A DNA stretch of 64,000 bases from Thermodesulfobacteriota bacterium. GTDB taxonomy: Bacteria > Desulfobacterota > Desulfobacteria > Desulfobacterales > Desulfosudaceae. Shown in pieces: positions 1-7,500 of this stretch. The notes under the pieces are model-generated. The model saw only the letters and a list, made by a program, of their open reading frames with translations. It was not told where the DNA came from and made no database searches. Made by a program: the position numbers and the translations under genes. Within the stretch, counting starts at the first letter, position 1; every line of letters begins with the position of its first letter. The stretch is taken from contig JBFMDX010000019.1 in the NCBI GenBank assembly GCA_040753795.1, positions 17,096 to 81,095 of the forward strand, written 5' to 3'.

Positions 1-2
1 AG

Positions 3-356
3 CCGTTTATCATCCGGGAACGGGGGTCCGGAACCCTGATGGCCATCGAGGCCAAACTGGCCGAATCCGGCTTAAGCAGCCGGGGCCTGAACATCGTGGC
101 GGAACTGAGCAGCACCGAGGCGGTCATTCAGGGGGTCCGGCACCATATCGGCATTTCCATTGTGTCGCTGCTGGCGGTCCGGGAGGCGGAGGCCGCCGGC
201 ATGTTAAAGTCCCTGGCCGTCAGCGGTCTGACCCTGACCCGGCAGTTCTATTCCATCCGGCGGAAAGGCCGCACGGAATCCCCGGCCGGCGCTGCCTTCC
301 GCGGGTTGGTGGAAGCGGCCGCCGGCGGCGAACCCGCCGATGGTGAAAAGGACTGA
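3..356 (+). CDS. LysR-family regulator, C-terminal part (5' truncated by window edge)
   Basis: The reading frame is open from base 3 and ends at a stop at 354-356, so only the last ~117 residues are visible. The segment PFIIRERGSGT at the start matches the effector-binding-domain motif (P-x-I-x-R-E-x-G-S-G-T) of LysR-type transcription regulators. The following alpha/beta pattern (AELSSTEAVIQGVRHHIGIS) is the usual 'N-x-E-A-I-K-xx-V-xx-G-x-G-I-x' region of that domain. The DNA-binding helix-turn-helix is outside the window, so its targets cannot be named. It lies 40 bases upstream of the ABC-F gene on the same strand. The last ~20 residues (AAGGEPADGEKD) are a low-complexity tail. Confidence 0.8.
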   Translation, partial: PFIIRERGSGTLMAIEAKLAESGLSSRGLNIVAELSSTEAVIQGVRHHIGISIVSLLAVREAEAAGMLKSLAVSGLTLTRQFYSIRRKGRTESPAGAAFRGLVEAAAGGEPADGEKD

Positions 357-396
357 ACGGCGGCGAATAAGTGGAAGAGGTGTTTTAAAATAAGAC

Positions 397-2250
397 ATGA
401 TTAAAGCCATTAACCTGACAAAATCATTCGGCTCGGACTGCCTGCTGGATGACATCAGTTTCGACATCAATTCAGGCGAGCGGATCGGCCTGGTCGGCCG
501 CAACGGCCACGGCAAGACCACCCTGCTGCGCATGATCATCGGCGAGGAGACCTATGACCAGGGCACGATTTCCATTCCCAGGGGATACCGGGTCGGTTAC
601 GTGTCCCAGCATCTGAAATTTACCCGGGAGCGGGTGCTGGACGAAGGCTGCCTGGGCCTGCCCGAGTATCACCGCCATGACACCTGGCGGGTGGAAAAGG
701 TCCTGGCCGGTCTGGGGTTTTCCAAGAACGACATGGATCGCGCGCCGGCCGAATTTTCCGGGGGATTCCAGGTCCGGCTGAACCTGGCCAAGGCCATTCT
801 GGCCGAGCCCAATCTGCTGCTCCTGGACGAACCGACCAACTACCTGGACGTGGTCTCCATCCGCTGGCTGGCGGCGTATTTAAAGCAATGGCCCCGGGAG
901 CTGCTGCTCATCACCCATGACCGCTCCTTCATGGATCAGGTCATCACCCATACCCTCGGCATCCATCGCAAAAAGATCCGCAAGATTCCCGGCAACACGG
1001 AAAAATATTACGGCCAGATCCAGAGTGAGGAAGAGGTCTACGAAAAGACCCGCGTCAACGAGGAGAAAAAACGGAAGGAGACCGAGCTGTTTATTCAGCG
1101 CTTCCGGGCCAAGGCCCGGCTGGCCGGCCTGGTCCAGTCCCGCATCAAGGCCCTGGAAAAGCAGACCCCGGGCGAACGGCTGGCCGAGGCCCGGACCCTG
1201 GATTTTTCCTTTTCCTATGCGCCCCTGACCGCCAAACACCCGCTCCAGGTGGAATCGATCACCTTCGGATATGAGCCGGACCGGCCCCTGATCAGGAATT
1301 TGAACCTGGCCGTCAACGCCGGGGACCGGATCGGCGTCATCGGCAAGAACGGCAGCGGCAAGACCACCCTGCTGCGGATCCTGGCCGGGGACCTTGCGCC
1401 CGACAGGGGTCAGCGCTCTCTTCATCCGGGCGTGCGGATCGCTTATTACGCCCAGACCAACACCATTCATTTAAACGACGCCCTGACGGTCGAGGAGGAG
1501 GTCATGAACGCCGGGTGCCAGCGCCAGCGGGCCCGGGATATCTGCGGCACCATGATGTTCGAAAAGGACAACGCGTTAAAGAAGATCGGCGTTCTGTCCG
1601 GCGGCGAAAAGAGCCGGGTGCTGCTGGGCAAGATCATCGCCACCCCGTCCAACCTGCTCATGCTCGACGAGCCGACCAACCATCTGGACATGGATGCCTG
1701 CGAGGCGTTTCTGGACGCGATCTCCCAGTTTGAGGGCACCGTCATCCTGGTCACTCACAACGAGATGTTCCTGCACGCCCTGGCCAACCGGCTGCTGGTG
1801 TTCCAGAGCGACGGGGTCAGCCTGTTCGAAGGCGGTTACGCCGATTTCCTGGAGCGGGTGGGCTGGGAAGACGAGGGCGACGTCACCCGGAAACCGTCTT
1901 CTTCCCAGGCCCCCGGTCCGGGCGGAGGCGGGGTCAACAAGAAAGCCCTGCGCAAGCGCCGGGCCGACATCATCGCCCGCCGGTCCCGGGAACTGACGCC
2001 GTTGAAAAAACGCCTGTCCGAGCTGGAGGCGGCCATCATCAAGCGGGAGGAGTCCTGCGAGCGCCTGAACATGGACATGGTCCAGGCCTCTGAAGCCGGC
2101 GACGGCAAGCGCATCGCCCGCCTCTCCCGGGAATACAACGACCTCCAGTCCGAGATCGAACGCCTTTACAAGGACATGGATGACTGCGGCCGGAAGCTGT
2201 CCGAAAAGGAAAAGGCCCTGGACCGCGAGGCCGCCGAACTGGAGGAATGA
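397..2250 (+). CDS. ABC-F family ATPase (Uup/YheS-like, tandem nucleotide-binding domains)
   Basis: A 617-residue cytoplasmic protein with two ABC ATPase domains and no membrane segments, the layout of ABC-F ribosome-associated factors. Domain 1 has Walker A GRNGHGKTT (~34-42), signature FSGGFQVRL (~119) and Walker B LLLLDEPTNYLD (~142). Domain 2 has Walker A GKNGSGKTT (~314), signature LSGGEKSR (~400) and Walker B LLMLDEPTNHLD (~418). A charged linker (about 205-270) joins the domains. The C-terminal ~100 residues, rich in Lys, Arg and Glu (KKRLSELEAAIIKREESCERL), look like the coiled coil seen in Uup and YheS. ABC-F proteins act on ribosomes, in translation rescue or antibiotic protection. 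Which subfamily this is cannot be settled by eye. Confidence 0.92.
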   Translation: MIKAINLTKSFGSDCLLDDISFDINSGERIGLVGRNGHGKTTLLRMIIGEETYDQGTISIPRGYRVGYVSQHLKFTRERVLDEGCLGLPEYHRHDTWRVEKVLAGLGFSKNDMDRAPAEFSGGFQVRLNLAKAILAEPNLLLLDEPTNYLDVVSIRWLAAYLKQWPRELLLITHDRSFMDQVITHTLGIHRKKIRKIPGNTEKYYGQIQSEEEVYEKTRVNEEKKRKETELFIQRFRAKARLAGLVQSRIKALEKQTPGERLAEARTLDFSFSYAPLTAKHPLQVESITFGYEPDRPLIRNLNLAVNAGDRIGVIGKNGSGKTTLLRILAGDLAPDRGQRSLHPGVRIAYYAQTNTIHLNDALTVEEEVMNAGCQRQRARDICGTMMFEKDNALKKIGVLSGGEKSRVLLGKIIATPSNLLMLDEPTNHLDMDACEAFLDAISQFEGTVILVTHNEMFLHALANRLLVFQSDGVSLFEGGYADFLERVGWEDEGDVTRKPSSSQAPGPGGGGVNKKALRKRRADIIARRSRELTPLKKRLSELEAAIIKREESCERLNMDMVQASEAGDGKRIARLSREYNDLQSEIERLYKDMDDCGRKLSEKEKALDREAAELEE

Positions 2251-2371
2251 ATAAGGAGATGACGATCCTTTGTTTTTTTATTGACAGGGGGACTCAGGCG
2301 GCTTATTGCTTGGTAAGAATTCAGGCAGAAGCCTGGTTAAAATAAAGCTTTTATAGTTTAATTAAAAAATC

Positions 2372-2422
2372 AAACCACGAAGGTAAATCGTGTCACGAAG
2401 ACACGGGCTACTCTCGTGGTTT
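2372..2422 (+). promoter_or_regulatory. Nested-hairpin leader upstream of the LbtU-like porin
   Basis: A 9-bp outer stem (AAACCACGA 2372-2380 with TCGTGGTTT 2414-2422) encloses a 6-bp inner hairpin (CGTGTC 2389-2394 with GACACG 2400-2405, loop ACGAA). The unpaired flanks are AGGTAAAT and GGCTACTC. The outer stem runs into a T-rich stretch, followed by the Shine-Dalgarno AGGGAGG and the ATG at 2447. It could be an attenuator, a small riboswitch-like element or a terminator for the 196-base gap behind the ABC-F gene. I could not match it to a known class. Confidence 0.45.
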
Positions 2423-2446
2423 TTTGTTTTTAAGAGGGAGGCAATC

Positions 2447-3589
2447 ATGAAAAAATTGTCTGTATGTGTCTGGTGTTTCCTGATGGTCGGAATGATTGGC
2501 GTCCTGCCGGCGCGGGCCATGCATGAAAAAGACGCGGAAGACCGGATCGAGGCCCTGTCCGCCCGTATTGAAGCGCTGGAAAAAACCGCGGCAGACAAAC
2601 AGGCGTCTTCCCGCTGGATGGAGGTGTTCAGTTTCAGCGGACTGCTGGAAGCAGAAGCCGGTTATGAAAAATTAAACCCGGAGGCCGCCGGAGAACCGAC
2701 GGATAAATCCAGTGATGTCACATTGGCCACCATGCAGCTGGGGGTGGATGCCACATTAAACGAACATGTCAGCGGGCATGTCCTTTTTTTATGGGAGCAG
2801 GATGATACCGAACCGGTGGATCTGGACGAAGGATTTGTTACCATCAGCGGCGGGGAGCAACGACCGGTGTATGTGACCGCCGGAAAATATTATCTGCCTT
2901 TTGGAAACTACGAGACGCATTTCATCAGCGATCCGTTTACCCTTGAACTGGGAGAGGCTAATGAAAGTGCCGTCATGTGCGGGTACCACGGCGCGCTTTT
3001 TGATATCAACGCCGGAGCGTTTAACGGTGATATCAATCAAACAGATGAAGACGATCACGTGGAGAATGCTTTCGCCGGTGCGTCGTTCACCCTTCCCGAT
3101 GACTGGGCCGGGCCCGTCAGCCTGACCGCCGGCATTTCCTATATTTCCAGCATTGCCGATACGGACGGCTTGTCCGGGGAGATTGCCGGTCGGGATGGTG
3201 AGGAGGGGACCGGCGGGCTTAAAGATGATGTCGGCGGCATGGCCGGTTATGTGACCATCGGCTTTGAAGACAGGGCGTTTTTCAAGGCAGGGTATGTCGG
3301 CGCCCTGGACGAATTTGAACCGGGAGAACTGGCTTTCGTTGACGGCAAGGCAAAGCCGTCGGCCTGGAATTTTGAAGCCGCTTATGTGACCGGTTCACGA
3401 ATCGGAGCCGGATTAAAGTATGAAGGAACGGACGATTGTGGTGATTTCCTCCCGGAAACGGGTTTTGGCGCCATTATCTTCTGGTACCCGTTTGAGCAGA
3501 CCTTTGTGGGCCTGGAGTATATGCATCAGGAATACGATACCAGAGACATCGGCCAGAACCTTACCGCCCAGCTGGCGTATGAGTTTTAG
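2447..3589 (+). CDS. LbtU-family outer-membrane porin
   Basis: The ATG at 2447 was chosen over an upstream in-frame codon at 2390 because AGGGAGG lies just before it and a signal peptide begins there (MKKLSVCVWCFLMVGMIGVLPARA). The mature N-terminus has a short coiled coil (DRIEALSARIEALEK), then ~330 residues of alternating polar/aromatic strands ending in a C-terminal Phe (AQLAYEF), as in outer-membrane beta barrels. The segments VYVTAGKYYLPFGNYETHFI and LELGEANESAVMCGYHG are typical of the LbtU siderophore-porin-like family common in Desulfobacterota. LbtU itself imports legiobactin in Legionella. The substrate here is unknown, and no siderophore genes are adjacent. It is preceded by a folded leader and converges with the aldolase gene, leaving 6 bases between stop codons. 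Confidence 0.75.
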   Translation: MKKLSVCVWCFLMVGMIGVLPARAMHEKDAEDRIEALSARIEALEKTAADKQASSRWMEVFSFSGLLEAEAGYEKLNPEAAGEPTDKSSDVTLATMQLGVDATLNEHVSGHVLFLWEQDDTEPVDLDEGFVTISGGEQRPVYVTAGKYYLPFGNYETHFISDPFTLELGEANESAVMCGYHGALFDINAGAFNGDINQTDEDDHVENAFAGASFTLPDDWAGPVSLTAGISYISSIADTDGLSGEIAGRDGEEGTGGLKDDVGGMAGYVTIGFEDRAFFKAGYVGALDEFEPGELAFVDGKAKPSAWNFEAAYVTGSRIGAGLKYEGTDDCGDFLPETGFGAIIFWYPFEQTFVGLEYMHQEYDTRDIGQNLTAQLAYEF

Positions 3590-3595
3590 CCCGGA

Positions 3596-4402
3596 TCAGC
3601 TCTGGCCGCTTTGCAGGATCTCCATGGCTTCCGCGGCGCTCTTGCCGTCGTGGACGATGGCGCAGGCCGCCTTGACAAACAGGGTCGGGTTCTTGTGCTG
3701 AAAAGCGTTGCGGCCGATGGACAGCCCCTTGGCTCCGGCTTTCATGGCGCCTTCGATGATGTTGAACATTTCCTGGTCGCCGGCCTTGGTGCCGCCGGCG
3801 ATCAGAACGGGCGCGGGGCATCCCTCCACCACCTTGGCAAAGGATTCCGGATCGCCGGTGTAGTTGGTCTTGACGAAGTCCGCACCCAGCTCGGCTCCGA
3901 TACGGGCCGCCAGCTTGACGTGTTCCACGTTTTTCTCGTCGTCGATTTTAGGTCCCCGGGGATACATCATGGCGATCAGGGGCATGCCCCAGTGGATGCA
4001 GTCCACTACTACCTTGCCGAAGTCCTTGAGCATTTCCGCTTCGTATTCGTCGCCCACGTTGATATGGATGGAAACACCGTCGGCGCCCACGCGCAGTGCG
4101 TTTTCCACGGTATTGACCAGGACTTTCCGGTTGGGCCGGGGGGAAAGGTTGCTGGCCGCGGACAGGTGCAGGATCAGTCCCACGTCCCGGCCGTAGCTCC
4201 GGTGACCGAATTTGGGCAGACCCAGATGGCCGATCACGGCGTTGGCGCCGCCTTCGGCCACGGCATTGACCGCTTCGGACATGTTGACGAGTCCTGTAAT
4301 GGGGCCGACGGTGACGCCGTGATCCATGGGAACAATGACGGTTTTACCGGTGTTCCGGTTCATGAGGCGTTCCATTCTTATGGCTTTGCCGCTGGTAAAC
4401 AT
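3596..4402 (-). CDS. Class I aldolase, ADH-synthase/DeoC-LacD type
   Basis: A 268-residue TIM-barrel aldolase beginning [19 protein letters not shown] with the hallmark [11 protein letters not shown]. It resembles 2-amino-3,7-dideoxy-D-threo-hept-6-ulosonate (ADH) synthase and archaeal-type class I fructose-bisphosphate aldolase. The Schiff-base Lys is probably in [12 protein letters not shown] (~residue 182), with a second conserved Lys in YPRGPK. ADH synthase makes the first precursor of the alternative route to 3-dehydroquinate; some homologues act as fructose-bisphosphate aldolase. No dehydroquinate-synthase-II gene is adjacent, so the choice between the two activities is open. The ATG is preceded by GGAG. 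It is probably cotranscribed with the MaoC-type genes upstream of it on the minus strand. Confidence 0.8.
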   Translation of the reverse strand: MFTSGKAIRMERLMNRNTGKTVIVPMDHGVTVGPITGLVNMSEAVNAVAEGGANAVIGHLGLPKFGHRSYGRDVGLILHLSAASNLSPRPNRKVLVNTVENALRVGADGVSIHINVGDEYEAEMLKDFGKVVVDCIHWGMPLIAMMYPRGPKIDDEKNVEHVKLAARIGAELGADFVKTNYTGDPESFAKVVEGCPAPVLIAGGTKAGDQEMFNIIEGAMKAGAKGLSIGRNAFQHKNPTLFVKAACAIVHDGKSAAEAMEILQSGQS

Positions 4403-4457
4403 GGTTTGATCTCCATTTGTCGTTTAACAAACTAATAACCAAGCCGCGATTGTTGGT

Positions 4458-4853
4458 TTACAGTGCGACTTCCGCTTCCGTCATGGTCAGCACCTCGGTG
4501 TTTTCCTGGGTGGTGACGCTGAGTTTGATCCTGGCCCGGTCGCCGGTGACATCCACAACCTCGGCCCGGGTGGTGACCGTATCGCCCAGGTGAACCGGGG
4601 AGGCAAACCGGCATTTGAGGCGTTTAAGCTTGCCCGGGTCGCCGGCCCAGTCCGTTACCGCCTTGGTGACAAAGCCCAGGGTACACAACCCGTGAAGGAT
4701 GACGCCGCCCAGGCCCACCATCTGTCCGAATTCCGGGTCAATGTGAATGGGATTAAAGTCACCGGAAGCCCCGGCATAGTATATGGCCCGGTATTTGTCA
4801 ACTATTTCACTGGCCGTAAAGGTATCGCCCTTATGAATTTCATTTGTATTCAT
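4458..4853 (-). CDS. MaoC-like (R)-specific enoyl-CoA hydratase subunit, catalytic half
   Basis: A 131-residue hot-dog-fold protein. The segment YYAGASGDFNPIHIDPEF carries the Asp and His of the MaoC/R-hydratase catalytic motif (D-x-N-P-x-H). GGVILHGLCTLGFV is the conserved following helix, and LKRLKCRFASPVHLGDTV a typical core strand pair. Such enzymes hydrate or dehydrate (R)-3-hydroxyacyl-CoA. The neighbouring minus-strand gene upstream encodes the other hot-dog half (the FAS1-like dehydratase type), so the two probably form a heterodimer like HadAB. The start is an ATG with AGGAG ahead of it. Confidence 0.85.
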   Translation of the reverse strand: MNTNEIHKGDTFTASEIVDKYRAIYYAGASGDFNPIHIDPEFGQMVGLGGVILHGLCTLGFVTKAVTDWAGDPGKLKRLKCRFASPVHLGDTVTTRAEVVDVTGDRARIKLSVTTQENTEVLTMTEAEVAL

Positions 4854-4967
4854 AATGTCCTCTCCTGATTATAAGCATAAAGGGTTCGAGGGTTCGAGGG
4901 GCCAAGGGCTCAAGGGAATAAATGGAATCATATTTCTTTTTATTTGGCCTCTGGATCCCTTTGCTCA
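4854..4967. repeat. Short G-rich degenerate repeat between the two hydratase genes
   Basis: The stretch around 4883-4917 consists of variations on GGGTTCGAGGG and CCAAGGGCTCAAGGG. Similar degenerate tracts occur at about 6724-6757, 7420-7500, 17798-17812 and 47510-47545, with C-rich wording when read on this strand. They lie only between genes and show no coding potential. They may be remnants of a dispersed simple repeat; I see no clear secondary structure. Confidence 0.4.
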
Positions 4968-5405
4968 TCATTTTCTGATGACAAACGTAAACTTGGCCGT
5001 GCAGACCAGAACGTTGTCCTGATTGCGGCTCTCCCCGCAGATGGTCACCACGTCGAGTTTCTCCTTGTTGACGATGCCGGTGATTTCGCCCATGGTGGTG
5101 ATCACGTCCCGGGGCCGGACGATTTCATGAAATTCAAACTCCTGTTCGCCGTGCACCAGCATGGCCAGGTTCAGGTTCAGTTCGCTGTCAAAGAAAAACG
5201 GAACGATCAGCTTGCCGGCATAGACGACCGCGAAGGTCGGGGGCGCGATGATATCCCCGTAAGGGGTTTTCCGCGCGAACGCCTCGTCCACATAATGGGG
5301 GTCCGGATTTTTGATCGCCATGGCGTATTCGGCGATTTTCTCCCGGCCTATTTCATAGGTGACCGGACCGTATTTCCGGCCGATAAATTTTTTGTCCAGG
5401 TCCAT
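4968..5405 (-). CDS. FAS1-like dehydratase-domain protein (MaoC partner subunit)
   Basis: A 145-residue single hot-dog domain. The N-terminus MDLDKKFIGRKYGPVTYEIG and the segment KNPDPHYVDEAFARKTPYGD match the N-terminal FAS1-like dehydratase domain (MaoC_dehydrat_N), which has the fold but usually lacks the catalytic Asp/His pair and binds the acyl chain. IAPPTFAVVYAGKLI is the family's central helix region. Its partner would be the MaoC-type subunit encoded immediately downstream, as in mycobacterial HadAB/HadBC. The ATG at 5405 is preceded by a strong AAGGAGG. It is probably the upstream gene of a three-gene minus-strand unit ending in the aldolase. Confidence 0.82.
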   Translation of the reverse strand: MDLDKKFIGRKYGPVTYEIGREKIAEYAMAIKNPDPHYVDEAFARKTPYGDIIAPPTFAVVYAGKLIVPFFFDSELNLNLAMLVHGEQEFEFHEIVRPRDVITTMGEITGIVNKEKLDVVTICGESRNQDNVLVCTAKFTFVIRK

Positions 5406-5486
5406 TCTTCCTCCTTATATTATGTTCTGGTTATTCTTTTTCAATTCAGTCGGTATATAGGGGCCAGAAGCTTGTCCCGGAGGCGT

Positions 5487-6062
5487 CTACCCCCTTGGCC
5501 CCTCTTTTTTAAACACCGCCGCCCGGCTCAGGGCGACTTTCGGGCGGGCGATTTCTCTCAGGCCGGTTTGCGCGAACGCACTTACCTGGGCCGCAAAGGT
5601 GCCGGCCTGAACATGAAAGGCCGGTTCGGCCACAAAACAGATGCCTCCCGGTTTGAGCATGGCCGTGATTTCCCTGGCCAGGCCCGCGTTATCGGGAATC
5701 TCGTGCATGGCCCAGAAAAGGAGCGCGAAATCAACTGTCTTATCCAGTCCGATCCCGCTTCCGTCGCAAAGATGGGTAAGGATGATATGCCCCGCCCCGG
5801 CACGGGCCGCCCGCCTTCGCAGAATTTTGAGCATCTGCGGCTGCACATCCACGGCCAGAACCTTGCCCTCAGCGCCAACGATTTTCGCCATGGCAATGGA
5901 AAAATAGCCCATGCCGCAGCCGATATCCATCGCGGTCATGCCGGTGAAAAGATAATCGGCGAACAGCCGGCGTGGAGCGTGCAGCAGTCGGCGCAGGGGG
6001 TTATCGAAGAAATAAGCGTGCCACCAGGTGCAGATGTCATGTTCCTGCCGGGCTTTGTTCAT
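5487..6062 (-). CDS. Class I SAM-dependent methyltransferase
   Basis: About 191 residues. Motif I is AMDIGCGMGYFSIAMAKIVG, the acidic end of strand beta-2 is VLAVDVQPQML, and the motif III region is LKPGGICFVAEP, all typical of Rossmann-fold SAM methyltransferases of the UbiE/Methyltransf_11 kind. The substrate cannot be inferred. The ATG at 6060-6062 is preferred over the TTG just upstream because GGAGAC is correctly spaced before it. The C-terminus is short (LSRAAVFKKEGPRG). The 80 bases between this gene and the hydratase operon hold nothing recognisable. Confidence 0.82.
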   Translation of the reverse strand: MNKARQEHDICTWWHAYFFDNPLRRLLHAPRRLFADYLFTGMTAMDIGCGMGYFSIAMAKIVGAEGKVLAVDVQPQMLKILRRRAARAGAGHIILTHLCDGSGIGLDKTVDFALLFWAMHEIPDNAGLAREITAMLKPGGICFVAEPAFHVQAGTFAAQVSAFAQTGLREIARPKVALSRAAVFKKEGPRG

Positions 6063-6155
6063 CAATGTCTCCGGTTAAAATAATCAGGTCCTGATATTAT
6101 AAAAAAAAACGGTGGGATGCAACGATCTCCCGTTTTTATGCCGGTGGCCTCCGGA

Positions 6156-6725
6156 TCAGGGAGCACCCCGGCTCTGGCCGGTCGCCAGGGCGCCGGCGAT
6201 CAGGTGGGCAACACGGATCGGTTCGGGAATGTTGCTGTTGACGCTGAAACGGCGAATGACGGCATCGGCTTCCTCCCGGTTGAGGCCGACGCGCTGCATG
6301 TAAACGCCGTTGACCGGCTCCATTTCTCCCAGCCCCTCGATAATCGACCATTTTTGCCGGCCGCCGGGGATGTCTTTCAGTAAAGCATCGTGGATCGCGG
6401 CCATGTCGGGCCTGGTCCGGGCGATTACCAGTACCGGCAGGCCGGTTATATCCCGCAGGAACGGCGCATCCACCACGTTGAAACCGCCCAGGGAAATTCC
6501 CTGGAGCATGACCAGTCGGATATGGCCCGCGAATTTCGAATTCAGGATGAGCCCGGCCAGGGATTCGGCGGCGTCGGTGCCGTCTTTCTCTATGGTCCCG
6601 GTCAGAACGCCGTCCAGTCTCAAACCGGCAAACACCGCACCGACAACAGGTACCGGACCGGTTTGGCGGCGGTCAAAGGGCGCATCATCAAAACCGATGA
6701 CATTGGAGAACCTTCTGGCGTTCAT
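6156..6725 (-). CDS. DUF99-family protein (endonuclease dU-like)
   Basis: About 189 residues starting at the ATG at 6725 (MNARRFSNVIGFDDAPF). An upstream TTG at 6749 is in frame but falls in a degenerate G-rich repeat. The family signature is clear: FSNVIGFDDAPF, then VVGAVFAGLRLDGVL, then IEKDGTDA, and LQGISLGGFNVVD. DUF99 proteins are common in archaea and include an endonuclease acting at deoxyuridine (EndoQ-like 'endonuclease dU'); the role of bacterial members is less studied. GAAAGG sits immediately ahead of the ATG. Neighbours give no functional hint. Confidence 0.8.
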   Translation of the reverse strand: MNARRFSNVIGFDDAPFDRRQTGPVPVVGAVFAGLRLDGVLTGTIEKDGTDAAESLAGLILNSKFAGHIRLVMLQGISLGGFNVVDAPFLRDITGLPVLVIARTRPDMAAIHDALLKDIPGGRQKWSIIEGLGEMEPVNGVYMQRVGLNREEADAVIRRFSVNSNIPEPIRVAHLIAGALATGQSRGAP

Positions 6726-6795
6726 CCTTTCGACCCCTCGATCCCTCAACCCCTTTCGGCAAGAAGCTTGAGTCCCTGCCGGGAGAGTCCGGATG

Positions 6796-7401
6796 TTATC
6801 TAAGCGCCTCTTTGATTATCTTCTCCAGTTCCCGGTCATATCCAAAGTAAAAATGATCCGCTCCGTCGATGACATGAAACCGGGCACCGGGATTCCAGGC
6901 GGGTATCATGGCGCGGATGATGTCCGGGGGCGCGAACTCGTCATCGCTGCCGGTGACGACCGCCGCCAGGGACGGTAGTGAGGCGATGCCTTTAAAATCC
7001 ACAAAGGCGACCGGTGGGGAGACCAGGACCATTCGATTGATTTTTCCGTATTTATGAGCGCCCAGGGCGCATACCCAGGCGCCGAACGAATAACCAGCCA
7101 GGTCGATTTGACTACAGCCTGTTTCCGTAAGGTATGAAACAGCCGCGGCCACGTCGTCCTGCTCCTCTACCCCGCCGCTGTATTCCCCCTGGCTTTGGCC
7201 CGTGCCCCGGAAGTTAAAACGCAGGGTGGAGTACCCCGCCGACCAGCAGGCCCGGGAGACGGTCTCCACGACGAAGTTGTGCATGTCCCCGCCGTAAAGG
7301 GGATGCGGGTGGGTGATCACGGCCGCCCTGTCCCTGTTTCCCCGGTGCATCAGGCCGGATAACCGTATATCGCCGCACTTGAAAAAAACGGCCTCTTCCA
7401 T
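6796..7401 (-). CDS. Alpha/beta hydrolase (dienelactone-hydrolase-like fold)
   Basis: A 201-residue cytoplasmic hydrolase. The oxyanion-hole region is AVITHPHPLYGGDMHNFVV, the early strand is STLRFNFRGTGQSQGEY, and the nucleophile elbow is GYSFGAW (Ser of G-x-S-x-G). The likely acid is in VTGSDDEFAPPD and the catalytic His in GADHFYFG. This is the short 'KTN-type' alpha/beta hydrolase family found widely in bacteria, whose substrates are mostly unknown. The start ATG is preceded by GGGAGAGG. Confidence 0.85.
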   Translation of the reverse strand: MEEAVFFKCGDIRLSGLMHRGNRDRAAVITHPHPLYGGDMHNFVVETVSRACWSAGYSTLRFNFRGTGQSQGEYSGGVEEQDDVAAAVSYLTETGCSQIDLAGYSFGAWVCALGAHKYGKINRMVLVSPPVAFVDFKGIASLPSLAAVVTGSDDEFAPPDIIRAMIPAWNPGARFHVIDGADHFYFGYDRELEKIIKEALR

Positions 7402-7500
7402 CGACGATTTCCTCTCCCTTGCCCCCTTAAAACCTGCACCCTGTACCCTGCCTCCTGTACCTTGAACCTTGTACCCTGAACCTCGAACCTCATTCCCCCG

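Noticed and set aside
2372..2422. Cyclic-di-GMP or guanidine-II riboswitch
   Set aside because: The GGTAAA and ACGAA elements are reminiscent, but the second conserved hairpin and the invariant bases of those classes are missing.
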